Assembly (NCBI GenBank): GCA_001766655.1
Contig: MJCC01000009.1
Coordinates: 5,428-69,427 of the forward strand
Reading direction: 5' to 3'
Source: Phytomonas francai
Lineage: Eukaryota; Euglenozoa; Kinetoplastea; Trypanosomatida; Trypanosomatidae
Length of the DNA stretch: 64,000 nucleotides
The translations under genes and the position numbers were made by a program. Positions 58,501-64,000 of the stretch are shown one piece after another; position 1 is the stretch's first letter, and every line of letters starts with the position of its first letter. The notes below the pieces were generated by a model, which did no database searches, had not been told where the DNA came from, and saw nothing but the letters and a program-made list of their open reading frames with translations.

Positions 58501-58880
58501 ACGTGAACGAGCTAGGTAATGATCATGGATATTTTACAAACCCAACACCACGGTGTATTTCATCATTCTCTGTAACTGATCTGGAAAGGCTATTCAACCC
58601 AGAAAGAATACCAGGGCGACTAATTCTGACCTTTGCTCCGAACAACATTGAGGGTAATTTCTTCCTAGCGCTGGAATGCCGCATCACTCTGAAAGTGGAC
58701 GCCCCATTTATTGTCGAGTCTTTGTCGTTCTATAGGCGTCTGACCGACGTACCGTTAAGATTTTCACCATTTTTGCCCTTAATCGACGACGAAAAGTCCC
58801 TTCTCAAGACATTAATTTCATTGCTTATCCATACCATGCAATTTGTTGTCACCAAGTCACCATTACAGTATCTTTACTAG
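49521..58880 (+). CDS. SZT2: Giant SZT2-like protein (KICSTOR-type)
   Basis: This 3119-residue frame is unbroken. In animals SZT2 is the scaffold of KICSTOR, which brings GATOR1 to lysosomes to restrain TORC1 when amino acids are low. The match rests on collinear segments compared from memory of human SZT2 (about 3400 residues). These are a region near 170 (NLCLAIDFGRQTFDM), ARFNEGWSV, VVFPVEF...DEDHMCVLSSREFSYVFI, HLLKQLRDTQYANAELIP, NREQCFMIADDD...HYIRIVF, and LSYVQQKQISFNDLVFLLNQP followed by VIDLKALP. Spacing and order agree. Low-complexity Ser/Glu linkers separate the folded parts; no transmembrane segment is seen. A GC-rich patch occurs at about 57.9-58.2 kb. Function in this organism is inference; other giant scaffolds remain possible. 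Confidence 0.6.
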   Translation: MTDASPVNRYLLFERCSDFQTNDKICYALNNELSGGNEAGVKPSQNLGLNSHLLVRNLEDLKRLVLHGELNTLASPSTDTTPKGPPIFMEPSTKSLCSNQLGESAFRVDEPCSDLLDATEGWDTTAWDSLEEYVDSWCWPIEVLYQNYNLCLAIDFGRQTFDMCRNGSVFADRIPIIVDSLLQVIKVTLETRERDTSVLTKWIASNVKDEKTKQVALRQLWNPKISLTILLLNVPKIPQIEIPFTPASDLASDKDGEIEDDSCSNRKKTVTLFPVDTSPFLVLNTQNTVDGSETCSSVPFLNINDVRLVLEDDTFMSRLRDTLFMYESAYRDKARNWTDSNLSSSLEYLIRLAPEASRECYSVLFVTNTSPMSCSESLSFFEGMVRRKNLILSVVTLNFQYTFDTPQLSPLAHFISSIGGFLVNIYYWLALSSQRTNSDWCHRFEGTRCLAQQLFVQLIRRFPVSLYGVAERHPFNEFVDRIPLANSDWDLEDLVLSRCATRNTLRAVAAARFNEGWSVLMSYKDELTPSHLFASYHHYTYRGVLTLNYEMDINYPLMYRRMFVTGTKLLVEDFLGAQCEESGTVSMGKASDNCLLYLNLLRHQVSCWMRAEKLMLKLLDFSPTAAVNASLSEELASFSSADGVAMEWHNVSVVSSMGMFLRYEDIPSHLFQLLARTIVPSVSPVSAFSASRAILKSSMLRMHHMIGKEEDFIFLSKETASIPLYIVQFFHIKDSSNAEFMLASGFECRVSFFSCNVIRQREVLSDLIDTITGTPNAMLAVSVSKTTEKPRSSSEMAIHQSFHSSLPTPPVASLTSSLLGRLAVSMSLSSVNRQALLVSLMAISPRPLVLLPFCIENRMLANPHAFSEPKLGAKGSPSSLSALSSKLKLSSTLSAQRALFTPYVITPWVLSKTLRVRLVFSCSEVYPHTMHEAFVFLVMRRLREGFELLLCHTNALKAVLQIEKHDSVVVFDIITVFEQHYLTVSRLVTPYKHSSRAEARQGIQEDLRIITTLHTFKAFSSLQQSNGRHTMVSREPVRQGVTTINTCTELLLGYLQPSHTQFLELPSAPSLGSKGCQELREKLVYLIGALGDHHARLTTGSLRDDFPQSLSSSSTDLAIMGETKVLVAVLHPIRYQTITFVLILENDTPDGAETCLVKVALTSLSADVLRYGLMDRYGLEPVRKDLGRLPDCIMDRAVLQSLREMLTSYASIFVFRQLTAVIQRKAMTEYSEKPLLEDIHKRLGALDSYAAEMDVSHLLYAIQYQCGAEYSDERLITTLTELVAQQAHVFRSDPFLFFPAVLDEQAQGRGNTGHTGSLFPSESNTKCETFLSEIPIVLKIEALSASNLQTDASQVDDGTAASATEIGGTTDTQHFWVSCDHLPTGNSDGVASVENCTEIDSLPCYSLKLRIFFKTVPLEMLDLCKDCDFQPPPATVCSTLRRFIYKQISQKGPSKTAWGLSNVANAAPPAHSEKRIAEDIFQTIEISNHQASETYFKESQPISGLPEILEKSLCSISDDLIRRIALYALHTSFDSSPFKQLEAIINSHRAGPEEGAGAPPGEKCASDTASARTNDEPCSGEHSLLDCLSHNDPSVWPQISTLSGMPMLLNTVVKPALLSSTCFQTVVFPVEFTQQATTHRSVDPVKAAVDAFRLCVDEDHMCVLSSREFSYVFIPNHFFFGHRWIMVHLELHTCGWYSHRATILCYDKLASTLASCVARNFSQQLRDHICKKIVKISQLHLLKQLRDTQYANAELIPLRWGDQFDSRADHYNTAENEPPARAEATSAASTSFCLRGQNILEIPIYYKLQHQCKKILSCISSNSSRLELITIFNREQCFMIADDDEGDTFHYIRIVFVKDVPHSVSPTSLPPRLFASDRCPLLVVQLFTASTNASIDRPLQKLQDFCYFLAVQELQGHLSYVQQKQISFNDLVFLLNQPLEPLVIDLKALPYDSERGQDERANVEFVAALLFLNLRENKFKHFEVQTKEQSHATSTFMEHYNLEGGIKQSTVSARTMSTTAAVPFQESTSTLISETTSEYEKKPVPLNDRVLRFVRIIDGLTDVLVSCAVCLRSSNPDTIIIERYLTKIPSKRYLDSNLEDGILKQLNECVATTIAQLSFHILSEKFGVFELSDALHTTELLMSVPMNAPLRDTFMLRYEFFSLDEANPALYPYLIERLCGALEPYQPRCCEKKGTWFASATQPVYSFPWKWIEAHQNDPLLDETEVFILCGYTILEDEGATKSELRPVRVVPYSPADLPITTTTVEEANAVALEKHGLAHQSTMRWRILVRVSLLKGISVCLFNLQDSEFIIRLMSYVLEEILDKSALLDTILMQRLGYAMPSAFTGADLMQQFRNELSKTFWKKPMLIYNESSRRHPNNDRFRSHHDFVDDPLWIVVEGLCNRGLFVNLTFSLEDAIKVLYDDTTLYSLGDCERILFQYLESNLLLEESANTLQPQLPLLHILHPREPNVRSIVCRLAVSNYVPEDALAACNYRRHFITARTDVEAQSTRSSIAEILFRCDALWRLGPQNNVIELAKSVIMLLMKSKQVFGSRVPDFLLRREHWSPENDVLDTALPAPSQQNTSYSYPVNIALWTYMRHLQKLYPSMCIIDLDPNDAAIASDPVLLNRLCCRYGKVTFHDGEVVCFTPHLYYAVIPFIDLLRCRCISKYHKSLLALWSSNDATVAPIASSGLFVVEVGLQVAHYALDFFVINGSSIPSSVTAMVATTFKESLIFDSIIYDTSVRYFLQCCAFRAAVLPAHQDMATAVANLVRYYPSPPPKSTNISVAYHITDPRLVHLRTLRSNGKQRHDGARAGAPTHATSQRAFMVLQPEKGQTLCQGGDPRRRYLYSGLIHWDTAQLFVFITTEEEGVETTVKRRHVRDIGVLVTDAKRLLLQQLLESTQQERIDSAWDRFLFKPDDFLPKSTDYDEYELILQHSQRVVASSHEPLLQGLLKSIVLSQDLEALPYVCRRSFPDHVLRVLWRPITPEKEPYVNELGNDHGYFTNPTPRCISSFSVTDLERLFNPERIPGRLILTFAPNNIEGNFFLALECRITLKVDAPFIVESLSFYRRLTDVPLRFSPFLPLIDDEKSLLKTLISLLIHTMQFVVTKSPLQYLY

Positions 58881-59232
58881 AATAGTCTGTTCTTTAGTGC
58901 ATTATCTAAAATGCTTTACTCTTATGAGAATGCCGATAGAAATCAATCGAAACGCTACACAAGAGCAAGGATGCCTTCTCCCCTTATCCATACCAGTGTT
59001 AACAAAAAAAAAATCCAAGATCAATGCCCTCACCCCTCCCTTCCCTCCACCTTGAAAGAAAAGATTCCTTGTTATTGTCAGGGTTTGTGGAACTTATTTT
59101 TCTTCATTACAGGTTTTTCTCTTTTTTTTTTTTTGCTAACTTGTTGAAAGATTCTCACACTCGCAAGCGACGTTCTTTCTTTTACAGTTTTCTACTGGTA
59201 TTTCTCATATCCTTTTTTATCCTTTTATCACC
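58881..59232. other. 352-base pyrimidine-rich intergenic stretch
   Basis: It contains strong T/C tracts (about 59110-59131 and 59180-59228) typical of a trans-splice region for the following gene. Short open frames here are chance. Confidence 0.6.
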
Positions 59233-61641
59233 ATGACTCATGAACTCGTAGTGCACGATAATAAATGGGTTACCCTTGGCTATCATTCATCCTTTTCGGT
59301 AGACCTTACTCCACTGATATCCGATGCAAAGGAAGTCGAATCAGGAATGTTTGTGGGCCACATCCTTTCCTGCTCAGATACCAGCATGATTTTCATCGAA
59401 ATTTTCAATCCTGTGACGTGTGTATACATCAATGGGGGAAAAATTGAGCCACACGTTTGTACCACCGTACAGCCCGGATCAATTCTTTCATTTCTATCTC
59501 ATAAAGTCAAATTTCCAAAGTTTAAACTGGTGCTGCAAAATAAATCTTCATTTAAAATTTCTCCAGTGGCTAATAAGGACCATTCTTTAATTTTTAAGGA
59601 TGGCCGTGTAGCAGTTCCACTCCGTGCGATAGAACAATCTGGTGATTTCTATAACACGGAGAAGAGCGAGACTATGATGATGCACAGGAGATATACTGAT
59701 CAGGACGTGTGTCATCCTTCTATCAATACTTTTCCAACAGACCTAGAGCAGACCACTATTTCACCCAGAAGACCAGATGACTCTGTAAAGCCACAGCAAG
59801 CATGTCAAGTATCTAAAAAGGATAACGCCATTTTACTTCGTAAATCAGCCACTAATTTGGCTAAACCGTTTCCGAACACGGTCCTATCCACAACTTTGTC
59901 AGAGTATTCAGAAACTGACCTAGAATCAACACCCAAAAAAGTCTACCAAAATTCGCCCTTTGGAGAGGATTCAATAAATATTGTGGACTTGGCTACTCAA
60001 ACGACTCTACCGCTACCAGTAGCGTGCCGACGCCCAAAGGGAAATCAGTCTCTGAATTTGGATCGAAATTCGCCGCGAACACGAATTGATTTAGACTCAG
60101 GGAATGACACCCTTTCCGTTGACTTTTCGATCGCACCCTTTGTCATCAAACAAGGCCTTTATAAAGCACAGGGTATCCCACTATCAAGGCTTTCCATGCC
60201 GGCCCCCAAAAATCCCAAAAACCTTGAACACTTTTCAGAAGTCTACTACAACGTCGTATCTGCCCGTTCGGCTAAATGCTTAGAGGGCAAGGTTGCGCTT
60301 CATTCGCCGCCAATGTCGCCGTCGTCCAAGGCAGCGCTACGTTTGATGGATCGCGTTCTTGGAATCAGGATGAAAGACGGAAAAGTGCAGGCGTGTACAG
60401 AGCTAGTGACGCCTTTCACCGATGATAACGTGAGAGCAGGAATCGTACGCGATTTCGAATCCATGGCATCGCGATTAAAACATGTGTTGCAGAGCAAGCC
60501 TCTATCTCTGAAGCTGTCTTCACCTGTTTTTGTGTGCGGGGATCTTAGGGGTGAATTGAGTGATCTTCGGACCATTTATAACAAGGTTACCTTTTTAAAT
60601 CACTGGTCTGCCACGAATGTACCAGTACTCTTTCTCGGAGACTACCTAGGTCACAGCTCCACAAACCTTGAGGTTATCTGCTTGCTTTTTGCATGGAGCC
60701 TACTCTGCCCAGACGTCCACCTGTTGCGCGGGAGCAACGAATTTATGGAGAGCAACGATCGGGTTGTAAACGGCGTGTTCTTTGGTACAATGCCGTCTAA
60801 ATGCACCTTACTGCAGCAGTGTCGATTCTGCTTTGGCGAGAATTCTGGACGCTCACTGTGGTCAACAATCAACAATATATTAAATAAACTGCCATTAGTA
60901 GCGGTTATTGATGACAGGGCTTTTGCTACCCACAGCGGCATTCCTCTTCTCAGAAAGGACGAGAGGTGTAAATTTGTACCGGATTCTGGGATTTGCTGCG
61001 CTACCTCACCCACGCCCTGCCAACCCCTGCGATATCAATCTGAATCCACTTGCAATTGCCAAGATAGCCCCATTAAGAAGGGGCCTTGTCGTTTCGTACC
61101 ATCTGAGACGATGTTTGAGGAGTTTCTCACGTGCAAGTGTTCAAGGAGTTATTTCGAGTTCGAGTCAATCGATTTTAACGATAAAGACTCCCCTTATGTG
61201 TCCGAACGCCGTCAACTGGTGCGAGAGCTTCTAGGGAATGAACCAGGTTATTTTCACAGCTCTGCTGATAAATGTAAACCTATTCCAAAACATTCTACTG
61301 AAAGGTCAAACTCAGAAACATCCACATTTTTTTACGATATTGACGCTGAAGTCGACGGCTTTTGCTGCAGCATCCGCTCCGAGGATATTGACGGCTCTTT
61401 TCGGCAGTTCAACGATGTCGCTCTCAAACGCTTTTTAAAGCGCTTCAAGTTTTCGCATTTGCTGCGCGCTCGAGGCGGCAGCTACATTGATGATATTTCT
61501 CACGGAGGCCGAATTGTTAGCTTAACGTCAAGCGGAGAGAACCCTTACGGTTGTCGTCTTCAAGGTGGCAAAATTACTTTATATTCCTTGAAGGAATCCG
61601 CTTCTGATTCCGAAAATCATATCAACATAGGCGCCTGTTGA
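59233..61641 (+). CDS. FHA-like domain plus degenerate PPP-family (pseudo)phosphatase
   Basis: The 802-residue protein begins with an FHA-like beta-rich domain (about 1-110: WVTLGY..., GGKIEPHVCTTVQPGSILSF). A long disordered linker (110-430) precedes a Ser/Thr phosphatase (PPP) fold. The PPP signatures are recognisable but altered. GDxHG reads GDLRG (Asp437 kept, His to Arg). GDxVDRG reads GDYLGHS (Asp470 kept, Arg lost). RGNHE reads RGSNE at 499-503 (catalytic Asn and His replaced). HGG reads HSG (His567 kept). The late RAHQ reads RARG (His to Arg at 747). A Cys-rich insert (about 590-640) sits before the C-terminal lobe. Most metal and phosphate ligands are missing, so a catalytically dead scaffold is likely. 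The start is the ATG at 59233. Confidence 0.78.
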   Translation: MTHELVVHDNKWVTLGYHSSFSVDLTPLISDAKEVESGMFVGHILSCSDTSMIFIEIFNPVTCVYINGGKIEPHVCTTVQPGSILSFLSHKVKFPKFKLVLQNKSSFKISPVANKDHSLIFKDGRVAVPLRAIEQSGDFYNTEKSETMMMHRRYTDQDVCHPSINTFPTDLEQTTISPRRPDDSVKPQQACQVSKKDNAILLRKSATNLAKPFPNTVLSTTLSEYSETDLESTPKKVYQNSPFGEDSINIVDLATQTTLPLPVACRRPKGNQSLNLDRNSPRTRIDLDSGNDTLSVDFSIAPFVIKQGLYKAQGIPLSRLSMPAPKNPKNLEHFSEVYYNVVSARSAKCLEGKVALHSPPMSPSSKAALRLMDRVLGIRMKDGKVQACTELVTPFTDDNVRAGIVRDFESMASRLKHVLQSKPLSLKLSSPVFVCGDLRGELSDLRTIYNKVTFLNHWSATNVPVLFLGDYLGHSSTNLEVICLLFAWSLLCPDVHLLRGSNEFMESNDRVVNGVFFGTMPSKCTLLQQCRFCFGENSGRSLWSTINNILNKLPLVAVIDDRAFATHSGIPLLRKDERCKFVPDSGICCATSPTPCQPLRYQSESTCNCQDSPIKKGPCRFVPSETMFEEFLTCKCSRSYFEFESIDFNDKDSPYVSERRQLVRELLGNEPGYFHSSADKCKPIPKHSTERSNSETSTFFYDIDAEVDGFCCSIRSEDIDGSFRQFNDVALKRFLKRFKFSHLLRARGGSYIDDISHGGRIVSLTSSGENPYGCRLQGGKITLYSLKESASDSENHINIGAC

Positions 61642-62543
61642 GTTCTTTATTACATCCGATTTAGCGTTTACACTCTTTACGGTAGCTTTGGTGACGAAGT
61701 GAATATCGAATTTCAGTCGACTGTAAAGTGTAGTCTGTACCGTTCGATATGAATCAGTATGAAACTCCTCTTCCTTATCGCATAGCTTTAGCGCTACCTA
61801 ACCCCAATTCAAGTTGTTGGGGTCTCTATTTGCACGATGACCTCAGCATTCTAAAATTTTTTTATGGATGATGAAGCATCACTTGTGAATCCTTTGATTG
61901 TTTTCCCTTTTTCTTTCCATTCTACATGTAAATGGCTTTTTTAATGAATAATACTATTCTATTTTTACTAATAATTTCAAGAATAAAAATTTTAAGTAAC
62001 GATTTTATTCTAGTTGTTTCCCTCTCTTTTTACCATCAGCGAAGCTCTATCCTTTTTGAAGAGTACGCTTGATGCTTCATTTAAATACTTTAGTCCAGTC
62101 GCTAAATCTCAACTTACAGATCTATCTGAATTGAAATCATACTTTGCACATGGGCACAATTTAGTTTTTGTTATGAGTTCATGGGGGTATTTTAAACTTT
62201 CTAAATAACCCTTTCACTGCATCTGAGTCATTCGCTATTAAAACAGTACATTATTATTATGTTTAATAATGCTCAGTATATGCTTAGGTTTATGCCTTCT
62301 CGGATACTCTTAACCTAGCTGTCGCTTTGTTAACTTTCTTCTATGCTTTAAAGAAAGGGAGAGGGAAAAAGGTCGTTTAAGTGAAGTGTATTCTTAGAAG
62401 CTTAGGAACTTCTTTTTTTTTTTGATTTGCTGTACCTTGCCGAATCCTTTACAAGTCTCAACCAAGGGAGCGAGCTTTTGCTGTTCATAATCCAAAGGTA
62501 ACCACTTATATCAGTTTACCAAAGGCTTAACAGTGACTAGCTT
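61642..62543. other. 900-base intergenic stretch
   Basis: AT-rich. A 64-codon frame at 62014-62208 begins with TTG and has no motif. A T9-10 tract near 62411-62423 may be the splice signal for the dynein gene. No gene called. Confidence 0.5.
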
Positions 62544-64000
62544 ATGGCCAGTCACGTCGCCCGCATGTCCCTTGATGCGGATGGGCGCCAGCAGCAATCG
62601 CAGCCGGCAGCAGGTGCGGCCGCTCACGCACCGCGTGGAGAACGGCACATCTCCATTCTAAAAGAGTCTCATGAACCCCCGCCCCCCACCAATAAGCCCG
62701 CCAGTGAGGACGTCGTGGAGCGCATTCTCAAGGCGACCGATCCGAATGTGCGATCCATACCGGTGTACTTTGATTACAAAAAGGAGGCTCGAACGTACAA
62801 ATTCTTTCCAAGCATGGGAACCGTTGCCACGCATCTTTCCCTTGATGGCCTAGCCATCCGAAAGGATTCCCCGGAGGCGATCCAGCAGCGGGAGGATCGC
62901 GAGCGTCGACAAAAGGAAACCGAGGAGGCGGCAAAAGCCGAGCTCAATCCGCACCTGATTAAGGATGTTGCCTCCACTAGGATTTTGAAGAACCAATTTA
63001 ACTATAGCGAGCGTGGCAGTCAGACGATGAACAACCCGATCAAGAATCGCTCCGTGATGACGGACCCGCCGCCCGCTATTTTATTTGGTGCCATGGCCAC
63101 GGCGTGGGCGATCTACGACGCCTATGAGGCCGATCGCCAACAGGCCGAGAAGGCCTCCACGGCGCAGCGCAAGGCGGCCTCAGGGCACCGCGCTGGCAAG
63201 GACGAGGACCCTACCTTCTCGATTACGGGAGGCGCGGCCGGCGGCAATGGCGAGAGCCCCGCCGCTGGCACCACCGGCTCGGGGTCCACCGTTCTAAAGT
63301 CAAAATCCTTCGCGAGCGCACTCAAGATCATGGAGCGGATGGTGAACCAAAACGATTGCTTCGACATCATAGACGACTTCAAGTTCTGGGAGGATCAGAG
63401 TGACCTTTACAAGGAGGAGGGCACCCTGCTGCCGCTCTGGCAGTTCTACACCGAGCGCTCGAGGAAGCGCTCCGTCACGAGCATCGCGCAGAGCAACAAA
63501 TACAGCGACTTCTTCGCGGTCGGCTACGGGAGCTACGATTCCCAGAAGCCGGGCAAGGGTAGTATTCACTGCTTTACCCTCAAAAATGCCGTGCCGACGA
63601 TCGCGGGGAACTCCCCGCCGGCGCACCCCGAGTACAGCTTTCATATGGAAAGCGGCGTTTTATCGCTCGCCTTCCACCCAACCCACTCCCACCTCCTCGC
63701 GTGCGGACTCTTCGACGGCTCCGTGTGCGTCTTCAACCTCCAGATCAAGGACGAGCCGCAGCATCATAAGCCGATTTACACCGCGACGGTGCGGACCGGG
63801 AAGCACACGGAGCCGGTGTGGCAGCTCTACTGGCTCGAAGACCCGGCCGTGCTGTCGTTTAACTCGATCAGCACGGACGGCCGTCTGACGAACTGGCAAA
63901 TGCACAAGAAGGAGCTCGTCTCGAAGGACGTGATGTCGCTGAGCGCGGACACCGTCGCCCTGGACCCGGAGGGGATGCTGCGGAACCACCTCGGCGGGAC
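62544..64000 (+). CDS. DNAI1: Outer dynein arm intermediate chain 1 (DNAI1/IC78-like), 3'-truncated by window
   Basis: From the ATG at 62544 the frame stays open to the right edge (485 full codons), so the C-terminus is missing. The protein is the intermediate chain that anchors the outer dynein arm to ciliary doublets. The family signature FNYSERGSQTMNNP...RSVMTDPPP occurs near residues 152-175, equivalent to the animal/alga F-N-F-S-E-R-A-S-Q-T-x-N-N-P block. A charged coiled coil precedes it (about 110-140). WD40 blades begin around residue 315 (GVLSLAFHPTHSHLLACGLFDGSVCVFNL, then VWQLYWLED). The gene is much richer in GC than the spacers around it. Protein should be axonemal. Confidence 0.9.
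   Translation, partial: MASHVARMSLDADGRQQQSQPAAGAAAHAPRGERHISILKESHEPPPPTNKPASEDVVERILKATDPNVRSIPVYFDYKKEARTYKFFPSMGTVATHLSLDGLAIRKDSPEAIQQREDRERRQKETEEAAKAELNPHLIKDVASTRILKNQFNYSERGSQTMNNPIKNRSVMTDPPPAILFGAMATAWAIYDAYEADRQQAEKASTAQRKAASGHRAGKDEDPTFSITGGAAGGNGESPAAGTTGSGSTVLKSKSFASALKIMERMVNQNDCFDIIDDFKFWEDQSDLYKEEGTLLPLWQFYTERSRKRSVTSIAQSNKYSDFFAVGYGSYDSQKPGKGSIHCFTLKNAVPTIAGNSPPAHPEYSFHMESGVLSLAFHPTHSHLLACGLFDGSVCVFNLQIKDEPQHHKPIYTATVRTGKHTEPVWQLYWLEDPAVLSFNSISTDGRLTNWQMHKKELVSKDVMSLSADTVALDPEGMLRNHLGG

Noticed and set aside
62014..62208. 64-codon frame upstream of the dynein intermediate chain
   Set aside because: Begins with TTG, has no motif, and lies in AT-rich spacer; not supportable as a gene.
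1..64000. CRISPR arrays, insertion sequences, retrotransposons
   Set aside because: No direct-repeat arrays, reverse transcriptase, transposase or terminal repeats were seen anywhere in the window.

Overview
The window reads as nuclear DNA of a trypanosomatid (Kinetoplastea, Euglenozoa). Genes are intronless, long and packed head to tail on one strand over tens of kilobases. They are separated by AT-rich, pyrimidine-rich spacers with polypyrimidine-AG trans-splice acceptors, and the standard genetic code fits. Several families are typical of the group: DOT1-type H3 methyltransferase, VP39-like cap 2'-O-methyltransferase, glycosomal PEX11 and single-exon ciliary genes. An AP-2 alpha-adaptin gene argues against African trypanosomes, which are known to lack AP-2. 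I cannot name the genus.

Layout. Positions 1-5818 are transcribed leftwards: a frameshifted glycosyltransferase-like gene running off the left edge, a 2.4 kb gene-poor stretch, then ATG7. Positions 5819-8438 form a divergent strand-switch region with a 20-base G run and a GC-rich island, the likely Pol II initiation zone. From 8439 to the right edge every recognisable gene lies on the + strand: ISY1, a DOT1 methyltransferase, an unknown nuclear-type protein, AP-2 alpha, a putative mitochondrial protein, a type I membrane glycoprotein, an ANTH/CALM adaptor, a second putative mitochondrial protein, RPL17, another membrane glycoprotein, a PHR-type RING E3 split by an in-frame stop, enkurin/FAP106, a cap methyltransferase, a WD40 protein, an ankyrin-TPR protein, PEX11, an unknown, a phosducin-like protein, a tandem AAA ATPase, a PPP4R1-like HEAT protein, a TFIIS-like factor, an RBBP4-like histone chaperone, a DBP9-like helicase, a 3119-residue SZT2-like protein, an FHA-linked pseudophosphatase, and the start of an outer-arm dynein intermediate chain.

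As usual in this group, neighbours are co-transcribed but not functionally ordered. Themes still recur: RNA processing (ISY1, cap methyltransferase, DBP9, TFIIS), chromatin (DOT1, RBBP4-like), clathrin endocytosis (AP-2 alpha, CALM), cilium (enkurin, dynein IC) and nutrient/autophagy control (ATG7, SZT2-like).

The most notable items are the PHR-type E3 whose tandem-cysteine domain follows an in-frame TAA, the SZT2-like giant, the glycosyltransferase with a C2H2 finger and a frameshift, and the FHA-associated PPP domain that has lost most catalytic residues. All functional calls come from reading motifs by eye; no database search was possible.
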